Part shown: in pieces, positions 33,201-44,200 of the stretch
How positions within the stretch are numbered: position 1 is the stretch's first letter
How the letters are laid out: every line of letters starts with the position of its first letter
From: Pedosphaera sp.
GTDB taxonomy: Bacteria; Verrucomicrobiota; Verrucomicrobiia; Limisphaerales; UBA1100
DNA: 48,579 nucleotides
Assembly: GCA_009695465.1 (NCBI GenBank)
Contig: SIAW01000005.1
Location: forward strand, 1 to 48,579
Direction of reading: 5' to 3'
Translations under genes and position numbers: made by a program
Notes under the pieces: generated by a model
Seen by the model: the letters and a program-made list of their open reading frames with translations, nothing else
Databases searched by the model: none
Told to the model about the DNA's origin: nothing

Positions 33201-33763
33201 GCAATCTGTCCGCGGTGCGACACTTGCGCCTCCGGCTCGTATCCCTGCCCTTGAAGCCAATCGATGAGGTCCAGCGGCGCAATTGTGTCCCCCACACGCA
33301 ACCGCCGCGAGCGTTGCCGCAGTTCATCCCGGCTGAACGTGCGCTGCATCAAGCCCGCTGCCGTGACGGTGATGATGGGCGCAGACTGAGCGTCGCCGTC
33401 GCTCGCTGCTGCCAACGCTTGCAACGTCTCCAATCGCTCGCTGATGACATCGGCGTGTGGCAGCCGATTCTCGTGCGGCAACACCTCCCACTCGGGGAAA
33501 AAGAGTGGGCGCTTGGAAATTCCAGCCAACCCCAGCCACGTCTCCAAATCTTGTTGGACCGTCTCCTGCGTTTTGAGGCTCTCGGTGACAAACACCCACG
33601 GACGGCGCGGCAGCAACCGGCTTAACAGCGCCACGAGGAATGGCTGCGCCGCCAGCTCCACTCCCCCACAAGACAAGACGCCGCCCGATCCCAAACGCCG
33701 CACCAACTCCTGCACAGCGGGAACCCGTGACGCTCTCTCGATGATGTCTTGAATCTGCCCCAT
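30248..33763 (-). CDS. mfd: Transcription-repair coupling factor
   Basis: A 1171-aa Mfd protein, normal length. In order: UvrB-homology modules (FPEWEVLPHENRLPHADVIS), the RNA-polymerase-interacting CarD-like domain at about 460-560 (VVHIQYGIGRYAGLQKI), the translocase motor with Walker A at about 625-633 (GDVGFGKTEVA), DEEQ at about 725 and SATPIPRTLYMALTGARDMS, then FLHNRVTTI, VLLCTTIIESGIDIPNANTI and QLRGRVGRYKHQAYAYIL. It removes stalled RNA polymerase and recruits UvrA. The ATG at 33763 was chosen because it begins the family's first helix; the in-frame extension upstream is unlike Mfd and overlaps pyrF. Confidence 0.98.
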   Translation of the reverse strand: MGQIQDIIERASRVPAVQELVRRLGSGGVLSCGGVELAAQPFLVALLSRLLPRRPWVFVTESLKTQETVQQDLETWLGLAGISKRPLFFPEWEVLPHENRLPHADVISERLETLQALAAASDGDAQSAPIITVTAAGLMQRTFSRDELRQRSRRLRVGDTIAPLDLIDWLQGQGYEPEAQVSHRGQIALRGGIVDVFPFTSPWPVRCEFFGDELESLRFFHPHTQVSTEKISEALLSPGGELGLVRKTAATTTAVPTTTLLDHLPGNAIFFLSQPEVVETHVAEYTSRLPAGDEFHLRWESVREQMTGARRSILEMANGSVEAEALDAGTVHIEFSNLDALCPTNVRRPDQPVMEAQRRELFAQLHRWSRQGHDVVVCCNNEGERERFTEIHREQGFADAETRLRTAVGALSRGFLFSAGQLVVVTDAEIFARYKVQRPRRLKSRHAQATRSAFDIDFSDLDDGDFVVHIQYGIGRYAGLQKIPFRVVAGDNSESVGEECLVIEYAPSDPEMPAPKLYVPVSEAHLVSKYVGAGKVRPSLNTLGGKRWQKAKEHAEKAVRDLAAEMLSIQAARESQAGHAFGVDTTWQREFEASFLYEETPDQHTAINATKQDMQVTRPMDRLICGDVGFGKTEVAIRAAFKAIMDGRQVAVMVPTTVLAQQHFNTFSERMADYPVRVELLSRFRTPRQQKQVVREIASGQVDLVIGTHRLIQPDVVFKELGLVVIDEEQRFGVMHKERFKLLRRMVDVLTLSATPIPRTLYMALTGARDMSTIETPPQDRLPVETIVVQYDERIIRQAIEREMNRGGQIFFLHNRVTTIHAMEQKLRALVPSARILVGHGQMKSDDLEDVMARFVNGEADVLLCTTIIESGIDIPNANTIIIDRADRFGLSDLYQLRGRVGRYKHQAYAYILLPRHAALLADVRKRISAIKQYSSLGSGFKIAMRDLEIRGAGNLLGSEQSGHITAVGFELYCQLLKQSVAALKGEKTKPRVEVNVRLDFLMLGPEPSTATKAPPVAGRRKKSLDTAVPRDNEVWVQWDDYDVQETVTETNTCAVAAAYLPVSYIADSRQRIDIYRKLAQATTPAAVETVKAELRDRFGKYPEAVELLLALSEIKILAAEKAITSVETETDRLKLMRNGDYISLGGKFPRLAKTTARSRLREIRMLLAAL

Positions 33764-33865
33764 GTGGAACAGCGCCGCACGGTGGCACGCGCATTCGCGT
33801 GGCGTCAAGTGTAGCACCGCCGTGTTTTGACTGACTTTCGCGGCGGTGCGTGGTTCACTCGCTGC

Positions 33866-34597
33866 GTGCGCAATCCAATCATCGTTGCTTTGGATGTCCC
33901 CACCGCTGATCTGGCGCTGGAACTGGCGCAGGCATTGGCGCCAGTCGTCGGCGCGGTCAAAGTCGGCAAGGAATTGTTTGTCAGCGCTGGCCCGGAGATT
34001 GTCCGCCGCCTGCGCGCCACGGGCGTAGCCGTGTTTTTGGATCTGAAATTCCACGACATCCCCAACACCACCGCTGCTGCCGTCGCCGCCGCTACGCGTT
34101 TGGATGTGCAGATGTTGACCCTCCACACTAGCGGTGGACTGGCGATGATGCGCGCCGCCGAAGAAGCTGCGCTGGCCACCGCGCGGGAACTGCGACGGGA
34201 ACCGCCACTGGTGTTGGGCGTGACGGTGTTAACCAGCATGGACGATGCAGACCTCGCCGCCGTGGGCACACTTGGCGGCACCACCACACAAGTGGAACGG
34301 CTGGCGAAACTCGCAGATGCAGCGGGACTGCGCGGGCTGGTCTGCTCGCCGCAAGAGCTGGGGTTGCTGCGCCGCGTGTTGCCGCAAACTTTGCAGTTGG
34401 TCACGCCCGGCATCCGGCCAGCGAGTGCCGCAGTGGGCGATCAAAAGCGGACGATGACTCCCGACGCCGCATTACAAGCAGGCGCAGATTGGCTGGTGAT
34501 CGGCCGTCCCATCACGAGCGCACCCGATCCCCGCGCGGCGGCTGAAGAAATTCTGTCGAGCCTGCAGGCTACCAAACCTGCACCGAGTCTGCCTTGA
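33866..34597 (+). CDS. pyrF: Orotidine 5'-phosphate decarboxylase
   Basis: A 243-aa enzyme making UMP from OMP. The catalytic set is visible: Asp10 (ALDVPT), Lys32 (VKVGKELF), and D59-L-K61-F-H-D64-I-P-N-T. VTPGIRP and GADWLVIGRPIT form the phosphate-binding end. The GTG at 33866 gives MRNPIIVALDVP, the usual start for the family; a TTG 39 bases earlier is less likely. It diverges from mfd (102-bp gap). Its last 29 bases overlap the end of the convergent DsrH-like gene. Confidence 0.96.
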   Translation: MRNPIIVALDVPTADLALELAQALAPVVGAVKVGKELFVSAGPEIVRRLRATGVAVFLDLKFHDIPNTTAAAVAAATRLDVQMLTLHTSGGLAMMRAAEEAALATARELRREPPLVLGVTVLTSMDDADLAAVGTLGGTTTQVERLAKLADAAGLRGLVCSPQELGLLRRVLPQTLQLVTPGIRPASAAVGDQKRTMTPDAALQAGADWLVIGRPITSAPDPRAAAEEILSSLQATKPAPSLP

Positions 34598-34763
34598 AGA
34601 TTTCTTCGACGAGAACTTGGTAGTCCGCATCCGTAGCGGTGCCAGCATCGACATCGTGCAACTCAATGCACACCACTTCGTGGCCCGCGTCGTCCTGCAG
34701 ATTAATCATCGCCTGCGCGAGCGAGTCGTCCGGCCTTGTGAGGATGTGCAGGATGCGGCGCAT
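34569..34763 (-). CDS. Short DsrH/TusB-like protein
   Basis: A 64-aa protein. The start (RRILHILTRPDDSLAQAM) and end (LVEEIFKADSVQVW) resemble DsrH/TusB, which begin with a short beta-strand such as LHI and close with a Val-Gln-x-Trp. It is about 30 residues shorter than usual members. It has one Cys (Cys32, EVVCIEL). It follows the DsrE/F-like gene by two bases and is the last gene of the group, as DsrH/TusB is in the classic order. Its end overlaps the convergent pyrF stop by 29 bases. The assignment rests on weak similarity plus context. Confidence 0.6.
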   Translation of the reverse strand: MRRILHILTRPDDSLAQAMINLQDDAGHEVVCIELHDVDAGTATDADYQVLVEEIFKADSVQVW

Positions 34764-34765
34764 AT

Positions 34766-35104
34766 TCAGAACCGCAGCACGTAGTCGGCCTCCGCAGCCA
34801 GTTTGGCCAGTCGTTGCTCCTTCAGATTGCGCGTCAGCAACGTGTCCGGATCAATCTCCATGCAGGTCTCCTCGTTGGTTTGCACGTACACCTCGCCGCC
34901 CGACTCGCGCACCATCGGGATGAACTGCTCAAACAGCCGCCCGCCGTGCAGCGCCTCCACGCGTTCGCCCATCGCACGGGACGCCTCGTGACGCAGGCAG
35001 ACGTTGACCTTCACCTGCTGCCAGACGCCGATCCCGCCCGCCATGCGCAGTGCCTCGGCCGTGCGCAGTCCTTCGCGCGGGTCGCTGGTAATAATCACCA
35101 ACAT
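34766..35104 (-). CDS. DsrE/DsrF-like protein
   Basis: A 112-aa protein with the DsrEF-type start MLVIITSDPREGLRTAEALR, alternating strands and helices (VWQQVKVNVCLRHEA, SGGEVYVQTNEETCMEI) and two Cys (Cys36 and Cys81) that could carry persulfide. In Tus/Dsr systems such subunits pass sulfur for tRNA 2-thiouridine or sulfur oxidation. No tRNA thiolase or Dsr genes are seen nearby, so the acceptor is unknown. A GTG at 35131 would add nine residues; the ATG at 35104 starts directly at the first beta-strand. It lies between the RING-DsrE and the DsrH-like genes. Confidence 0.7.
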   Translation of the reverse strand: MLVIITSDPREGLRTAEALRMAGGIGVWQQVKVNVCLRHEASRAMGERVEALHGGRLFEQFIPMVRESGGEVYVQTNEETCMEIDPDTLLTRNLKEQRLAKLAAEADYVLRF

Positions 35105-35138
35105 GGTCGGCTTCTTGCGTGCGGTGATCACGGGTGTT

Positions 35139-35663
35139 TTAGTTGAAGCTCACGAATCGGTGTGTGGTGGCAATGATGTCGCTGAGCATGGTCAGGCCGC
35201 CGTATAACGCATCCTCGCCGGTAGGCAGTCGCCGGCGTTGAGCCGAATACGCGCAACCAAAGAGACGCAGTCCCTGCGTGCGGAGCAATTGAAGTCGGAC
35301 ATCCGCCAAGCCCTGCACGGCATCGTCGATGCAGTAGTAGTAAACTTCCACGCCCGACCGCATCGCTGCGGTAGCCAGTTTCAGTGCGTGTTCAAAATTG
35401 GGATGCGCTGGCCCGACGGAAACCAGAACGCCCAGCCGGCGCGTGCGAACCACAGCGGATACTGCGGAGGTCGCCTCGATAGATTGCGGCACCGGCATTT
35501 CAGCACGGGGAATTTCGCCCGGCGCAGGTTGGCTGCAATCGCGATTGGCACAGCCATCGTGCTGTTGCCAGCAGCCCACGTGATGCGGCGCGCGGCAGTC
35601 TGGACAATGATAAAGCTGCCGACGGGGAATTTCCTGCTGGCAATGTTGGCAGAGAGGATTCAC
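35139..35663 (-). CDS. Prokaryotic RING-type zinc finger fused to a DsrE-like domain
   Basis: A 174-aa two-domain protein. Residues 5-43 hold eight ordered ligands, C5-x2-C8, C20-x2-C23, H28-x2-C31, C38-x4-C43, with PDCRAPHHVGCW in the centre; this is the layout of the prokaryotic RING finger (Prok-RING_1-like). After a Pro/Ala linker (about 44-74) comes a DsrE-type fold: LGVLVSVGPAHPNFEHALKL, GVEVYYYCIDDAV and LRTQGLRLFGCAYSAQRRRL. Cys137 in the last block is where DsrE/TusD carry the sulfur-accepting Cys; Cys111 is a second candidate. GTG start. It is the second gene of a likely four-gene group and the most unusual gene here. The fusion is clear in sequence; the role is inferred. Confidence 0.8.
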   Translation of the reverse strand: MNPLCQHCQQEIPRRQLYHCPDCRAPHHVGCWQQHDGCANRDCSQPAPGEIPRAEMPVPQSIEATSAVSAVVRTRRLGVLVSVGPAHPNFEHALKLATAAMRSGVEVYYYCIDDAVQGLADVRLQLLRTQGLRLFGCAYSAQRRRLPTGEDALYGGLTMLSDIIATTHRFVSFN

Positions 35664-35731
35664 TTACCGGCCCGCAACGTAGGCAAGGGCTGGAGGCGTG
35701 TCAAACCGGCACCCTGCGAGCGCGCCCGGAA

Positions 35732-36241
35732 TTACTGCAGACTGTCGCCCGATTTCCAGAGCGGTTCCAGATCGGGATCGTTCATCGCCAGATTACGGAT
35801 GCGCTTGGAATCGCCCACACGCAGTGCGCGCTGAAGCAGCGCCCGCGCTTGCTTGAGATCACCCGACTGGCATTTGTAGCAGGCGAGGTTGTAGGGAATG
35901 GCCTCGTCGTTCGGAAAATCTTTCATCTTCGGAAAGAGCAGCTTGTACGCCTCGTCGTACTGGCCCAGATAAAAAAGCGCGTTGCCGCAATTGATCCAGC
36001 TCTGCGGCAGGCGCGGGCTGACCACAATCATCTCGCGTCCCAGCCGCAGGCAGTCGTCCCACTCCCGACGGCGATTGTGGATGTGCCACTGCACTTGCAG
36101 CACGTTGAAATGCTGGCGGCCGTCCTCGGAGATTTTCTCGAGCTCAGCTTGAGCCTCGATGAAATTGCCCAAGTCCATCCAGCCTTCCGCAGCGGACAGA
36201 TGATGTGTGTCTGGCGGTTCCAGTCGTATTGGTTTCAGCAT
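35732..36241 (-). CDS. TPR protein at the head of the RING-DsrE group
   Basis: A 169-aa soluble TPR protein: AAEGWMDLGNFIEAQAELEK, LQVQWHIHNRRREWDDCLRL, SWINCGNALFYLGQYDEAYK and IPYNLACYKCQSGDLKQARA are helix pairs, with the ending NDPDLEPLWKSGDS. It lies 68 bases upstream of the RING-DsrE gene on the same strand, so it may be the first gene of that transcript. TPRs usually bind a partner protein; none is identified. The ATG at 36241 was chosen over a GTG 18 bases earlier. Confidence 0.82.
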   Translation of the reverse strand: MLKPIRLEPPDTHHLSAAEGWMDLGNFIEAQAELEKISEDGRQHFNVLQVQWHIHNRRREWDDCLRLGREMIVVSPRLPQSWINCGNALFYLGQYDEAYKLLFPKMKDFPNDEAIPYNLACYKCQSGDLKQARALLQRALRVGDSKRIRNLAMNDPDLEPLWKSGDSLQ

Positions 36242-36330
36242 GCCGTTAAATGAGTCCACAGGTTAACCCTGCGTTCTGTTGTGGCGTCCCTCCCTGGTCA
36301 CTGCACTGATGCGCGACTCCTTCGCGTGCC

Positions 36331-36340
36331 CTATGCATAG
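36331..36340 (-). promoter_or_regulatory. Palindrome in the 182-bp leader of the TPR/RING-DsrE group; weak promoter candidate
   Basis: CTATGCATAG is a perfect ten-base palindrome about 90 bases upstream of the TPR gene start. On the minus strand TTGTCG and TATGCA lie 18 bases apart here, a poor but possible sigma-70 promoter. The rest of the gap (36242-36423) shows no RNA gene or open frame that I can support. Confidence 0.25.
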
Positions 36341-36423
36341 CAAATCACAAGCCAACGCGACAAGGTTAGGTTACTCACAAGAAACACTAGTAAAATCAAG
36401 GCTGCGAGCAGTGTCTGTCTTTC

Positions 36424-39334
<2,911 letters not shown>

Positions 39335-39338
<4 letters not shown>

Positions 39339-39592
39339 TTCGCCTCCCCTAATTTTTTCCAGAACAGCACGAGTTGGCGCGCATCAAAGTCCGCGAGCAC
39401 TTGCCCGTCCACCTCGATGCACGGCGCGAGTGTTTGGCCGGTGAGCCGCACCATCTCGTCGAACTCCGCTGGGTTTTCGATGACGTCCACCGCCTCAAAC
39501 TGGATCCCGTTGCTTTCCAACCAATGTTCCGCCTGCCGACACCAGCCGCAGGAAGGCTTCACGAAGAGCTTTGCTTTCTTGGGTTGATACAT
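39335..39592 (-). CDS. Glutaredoxin-like protein
   Basis: An 85-aa thioredoxin-fold protein with C15-G-W-C18, a cis-Pro segment (TLAPCIEVDG, which adds a Cys just after the Pro) and ARQLVLFW. The order and size match class I glutaredoxin/NrdH-type proteins. It reduces disulfides or glutathione mixed disulfides; the CGWC site is not the CGFS of cluster-carrying monothiol types, though some dithiol Grx also bind clusters. It heads a tightly overlapping grx-lipA-ligA group. Confidence 0.92.
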
Positions 39593-39671
39593 GATGCGCG
39601 GGCAAATTGCGGCGCAAGATTGGCGCGCTGCCGATGTGCTGGCAATGGCAAAGCCGTCGCGGGCAAGTGCC

Positions 39672-40637
39672 TCATTCTTTCACCGGCGGATTGTCAGTAG
39701 GCTTGTCCTCGGACTTGCGATAGGTGGATTGCCCCAGCACGACGCCCGCTGCCACCAATGCCATCGCAGTCCAGAAAGTTTCTGTGGGCGGCTGATCCAA
39801 CAACACCCACGCCCACACCATCGTCGTCAGCGGAATCAGGTTGTTGAACAGGAACACGCGGCTGGCGGGCCAGCGGCGCAGTGCGCTGTGCCAGATGCCG
39901 AATGCAACGAGTCCGCCAAAAACGATGCAGTACGCCTGCGCGCCGACGAGGTCCCATCGCCACGTCATCGGGCGCGTGGCCAATTCCCAAACTGCAAACG
40001 GTGCCAGCAATACTGCGGCGCGCCACATGGTGTGCGCGGTGATTTCCACTCCGGACAATTGCGTGCCGAAACCGCGACAGAGTTTGGAGTAGCCGGCCCA
40101 CAGCCAGCCGGCGGCGAATCCGAGCGCATCGCCAAGCCAATGGTGTTGCCCGCCTGTTGCCGCAAGTTTGGGCCAGAACAAAACCACCACTCCGCCCAAG
40201 GCCAGCGCTGCCGCGAGGTAACGCCACAGCATCACGCCGGAGTGCGCCGCACGCCCTTCCATCAACAGCACCCAGACCGGTGACGCGCCCAAATAGACGG
40301 CCACGTGCGCGACGGAAATAAACTGGAGCGAGCAAGTGAAGAGGGCCACATAAACCGCTAGGCTCAGTCCACCGCGCCACCAAAGCGCGCGGCTCAGTGC
40401 AGCGTCCGGTGTGTGCGGCACGCCGAACCAACGCGTCCAGCGCAGCAGTGCCACCATCACCAAACCCACGCCCGCCATGCGGCTGAAGCCGGTCCAGAAC
40501 GGCGGCCAGTCGCGCACGAGGTAGCCGACAGCGGCGTTGCTGCCGCCCCAGACAAAAATCGCGAAGAGAAGTGCGGCGGCCAATGCCGCGTTGGAAGGCC
40601 CTGCTAACACGGCGCGAGGTAAGCCGTCAGCAGGCAT
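39672..40637 (-). CDS. EamA/DMT-family transporter
   Basis: A 321-aa membrane protein with about ten hydrophobic helices in two EamA halves (LLFAIFVWGGSNAAVGYLVR; YLAAALALGGVVVLFWPKLA; IPLTTMVWAWVLLDQPPTET; FWTAMALVAAGVVLGQSTYR). VAHVAVYLGASPVWVLLMEG and VLLDQPPTETFW are typical second-half and end blocks. It probably exports a small metabolite; substrates of this family cannot be read from sequence. The ATG at 40637 starts just before helix one. It diverges from the rhodanese gene over 87 bases. Confidence 0.9.
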   Translation of the reverse strand: MPADGLPRAVLAGPSNAALAAALLFAIFVWGGSNAAVGYLVRDWPPFWTGFSRMAGVGLVMVALLRWTRWFGVPHTPDAALSRALWWRGGLSLAVYVALFTCSLQFISVAHVAVYLGASPVWVLLMEGRAAHSGVMLWRYLAAALALGGVVVLFWPKLAATGGQHHWLGDALGFAAGWLWAGYSKLCRGFGTQLSGVEITAHTMWRAAVLLAPFAVWELATRPMTWRWDLVGAQAYCIVFGGLVAFGIWHSALRRWPASRVFLFNNLIPLTTMVWAWVLLDQPPTETFWTAMALVAAGVVLGQSTYRKSEDKPTDNPPVKE

Positions 40638-40724
40638 TGGTGCAACGGGAAAATAGTTGCGGGCGCTGTCGCTGTTGCCGGGAATTCCGTTGAGTCGTTG
40701 GGCCAGTCGCGTTAACTTGACCGC

Positions 40725-41093
40725 GTGAACCACGCTCCTGCATTTCTCAAACTCGTGACTGAGGCGAAGTCTCGTGTGCAGGAGATTTCCATTGAGCAGG
40801 CGCGCGCGCGGCTGGCCGCCAATCCCAAAGCGATCCTGATGGATGTGCGCGAGGACGACGAGTGGAAGGCGGGCCACGCCAAAAGCGCGCAGCACTTGGG
40901 CAAGGGTGTTTTAGAGCGCGACATCGAGGCGCGATTTCCCGACAAGGCCACGGAGATCATCATGTACTGCGGCGGCGGATTCCGTTCCGCGCTGACGTGC
41001 GACGCGGCGCAGTTGATGGGCTACACGCAGGTCGCGTCGTTGCAAGGTGGCTATCGCGCGATGATCGCTGCGGATTGGCCGCTGGAACGTTGA
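40725..41093 (+). CDS. Rhodanese-domain protein
   Basis: A 122-aa single-domain rhodanese: ISIEQARARL, ILMDVREDDEWKAGHAKSAQ, and the active loop Y-C82-GGGFRSAL, six residues long (CGGGFR), followed by LQGGYRAM. The loop size is that of sulfur-transferring rather than phosphatase members. It carries sulfane sulfur as Cys persulfide. GTG start; the preceding sequence GTTAACTTGACC holds no clear Shine-Dalgarno. It could supply sulfur to the nearby DsrE-like proteins, but they lie 5 kb away and this link is inference only. Confidence 0.93.
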   Translation: MNHAPAFLKLVTEAKSRVQEISIEQARARLAANPKAILMDVREDDEWKAGHAKSAQHLGKGVLERDIEARFPDKATEIIMYCGGGFRSALTCDAAQLMGYTQVASLQGGYRAMIAADWPLER

Positions 41094-41150
41094 GCCTTCA
41101 TGCCGTGAACATGGCCCGCAGTTTTTGTGTCCAACTCCGTGATCACGCTG

Positions 41151-41166
41151 GCAACCCATTGGTTGC
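41151..41166 (+). promoter_or_regulatory. Small hairpin between rhodanese and lipoprotein genes
   Basis: GCAACC-CATT-GGTTGC is a perfect six-pair inverted repeat in the 107-bp gap, 35 bases before the ATG at 41201. No U-tract follows. It could be an operator or leader stem for the large lipoprotein gene, or chance. Confidence 0.25.
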
Positions 41167-41200
41167 GCCCGCATTTTCAAAAACTAAACCCAATCCAATC

Positions 41201-44200
41201 ATGACTCGCCGCTCTTCCATGTTGGCTGCCTGCCTCGCGGGCGCGCTCCCCTTTTTAACCGCCTGCCAAACGAATGCCGCAGCGGGATCGCCGACCGCCT
41301 TTCGCGGCGCGCATCCGGTGGAGGCAGTGGCCGATGGCAGTCTGTTGGTGGAAGCGGAGGAATTTCAGCCTGCCGACGCCACGGGTTGGAAGGCCAAGCC
41401 GTGGGGTGAAAATTATTACGCCGCCACGTTTGCCAATTCTTTTCTCAGCCGCAAAGCCTATCTCGGCACGGCGGAGCAAGCCACCAACGCGGCCGCGAGT
41501 ATCCAAGTGCGCGTGCCCAAAGCCGGGCGCTATCTCGTGCTGGCGCGTTACGAAGCTGCCTACCGATTCGAGACGCAGTTCCGCGTGCGCGTGGAGCAAG
41601 CGGGCAAGACGGTGCTGGACCGGCCGTACGGCGCGCGCAGCAATCTGAAAATCTGGGCGTTCCGGGAGAAGCTCAAGACGGAGCTGTCATGGAGTTGGGG
41701 CGCTTCTGAAAATATCGTGTGGGAAGGTCACGATGCGTTTGCCGATCTGCAGCCAGGCTTGGCCACCATCACGCTGCTGGCCACGACGCAGCCCGCGCCC
41801 GCCGCGCGTCGCAATGTGGATTGTCTGCTGCTCACCACCGATCACGCGCAGGTGCAGATGCGCATCGAAAAAGAAAACTACCTGCCGCTGGACGGCATGC
41901 TCACGCAGACCGGCGATGTCTTTGTGCAGGTGACCAATCTCGGCGCGGCACCGCTGACCTTCACCGGCGGTGACGCGCCCGGTGGCGGCAATTGGCAGCA
42001 ACACTCGCCGTACTGGGTTCACTTGCGCAACTGGCCTGTGGTGCGCGTGGAAGTGGCCGCGGGCAAGACCTCCGATTGGGTGGAGGTCGGCGGCACGATG
42101 GACACGCTCAACGACGGGCAGTGGAACTTTTTATGCAAAGGAAAATGCCGCGCGGTCTTCGGTCTGAAAAATGCCGCCGGCAAGATTGAACCGATTGCCA
42201 CGTTCGAGGCCACGGACACCCTGCGCTTGGCCGGTGACGCCGACACGCGCTATTCGCGCCGTGTGCGCTTGCAGGAAGATTTGGTCCACGACCTGCTCGC
42301 GGAAATCAAAAAGGAACCGCTGCGCGGGCGGGCGCCGACGGAGACGATCATTTACGGCGGCACCTTCTCGCCGGGACTGGGCGCGAAACATGACGCGGCG
42401 GTGGTGGAGTTCAAAAAGCTCTTCGCGTTGGCCGACACGGAAACCGGCAGCACAACCCAGCGCGTGGACGAGTACATTGACGTGCGCGGCGTGGCCACGG
42501 ACAAGCTGGCCGAGTATTGCCAGAAACTCGGCGCGCGCGCGCAACGCATCGCCTGCGTCAGTCTCGGCGACGAGATCGGCCTGCCTGCTCCCGGCGGGCC
42601 GAAGGTGAACGAGGAATTTGCCGCGTGGCTCAAGACGCAGAATCTCCAACCCAAAGATGTCCTGCCCACCGCCGCAGACTGGCCGCAGATTATCTATCAT
42701 CCCAAAGAGGACATCAAGGCCACGCAGCCGGGCGTGTACTATTGGTCCAAGCGTTTCGAATATCACTTCGGCATCCGCGCCATCAAAGAGCGCACAGACA
42801 TCCTGCGGCAGCATCTGCCCAAGGCGGGCATCGGCGCGAATTTCTCGCCGCACTATCCGGCCAATCACCGTTACTTGGGCGAGGTGCACAAGTGGATGAC
42901 GATCTTCCGCGAGGACGGAATGACGATGCCGTGGGGCGAGGATTATATTTTTCAGATGCCCGTGGGCACGGCGCAGATGAACAACATCAATCTGGACATG
43001 TTCCGCGCGGGCATCCGCGGCAAGCCGGGCGCGAAGATCCATTACTACTGCATGCCGCATTGGCCGGGCAACACGCCGGAGACGTGGCAGCGGCTGTTCT
43101 TCAACGCGCTGGGCCACGGCATGCAGATGGTGAACCTGTTCGAGTTCCGCCCCGTGCAAGCCGCATACACAGAGAATCACTGCAGCCTGCCGGAAATGTA
43201 TCGCACGATCATGCGCAGCTTCCGCGAGCTGGGCCAGTTCGAGGACATCATCCAAAGCGGCCGCAATCGCCCCGCGCAAACCGCGCTGTGGTTCAGCGAG
43301 GCCGGCGATATTTGGGATGACAACCACGGCTCGTTCGGCGCGGCCAAACGCGCGTTGTACACCGCCATTCTGCACCAGCAAGCGCCGCTGGATTTTGTCA
43401 TCGAGCCGGACGCGCAGAGCGGCGTGCTCAACAGTTACCGCGTCCTTTACCTCACCGATGCGCACGTCTCCCAAGCCGCCAGCAAACAAATCGCCGCGTG
43501 GGTGGCCAAAGGCGGCACGCTCTTTGTCACCGCCGGCGGCGGCATGTTCGACGAACTCAACCAACCCAACACCGTGCTGCGCCAACTGGCAGGTGTTGAA
43601 CAAACGGCGCTGGACGAACCGGCCGGCGCGCAGGTGGACATGATCAAGCAAGACCTGCCCTTCGTCACCGCCATCGACACCGCGAGCTGGCAACAGCCCG
43701 GCCAAGAAAAAGCCGCCGCGCTGCCGGTCATCGGCGTGCGCAGCCGCGTGACGGCCAAGACCGCCAAAGTCACCGCGCGCCTCGCCGATGGCACGCCCGC
43801 CGTCACCGAACAAATCAACGGCACCGGCAAAGTCATCTACTGCGCCTTCCTGCCGGGGTTGACGTACTATCACCCCGCCACGCCCAAGCGCCCCGTGGAT
43901 CGCGGCACGGTCAACGAATCCTTCGCGCATTTCATCCCCACGCAATTTCATCCCGCCGCCGCCGCGTTGATCGGATCCGCGCTGACAGGAATCGAAAGAC
44001 CCGTGACGTGCTCCGAGAAATTGGTCGAGCCGTGCGTCATCCAATCGCCCAAAGGCACGGCCATCATCCTGGTGAACTGGAGCGCCGGCCCCGTCAAGCA
44101 ACTGCGCGTGACCACCTCGCTGCCCATCGGCCGCGTCGAATTGGCCAGCGGCAAACCGATCAAGCGCGACGGCAAAGATATCTTGCTGGATCTGGACTTG

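Noticed and set aside
33764-34126. 121-residue N-terminal extension of Mfd
   Set aside because: Unlike any Mfd N-terminus and overlaps pyrF antisense; the ATG at 33763 begins the conserved helix.
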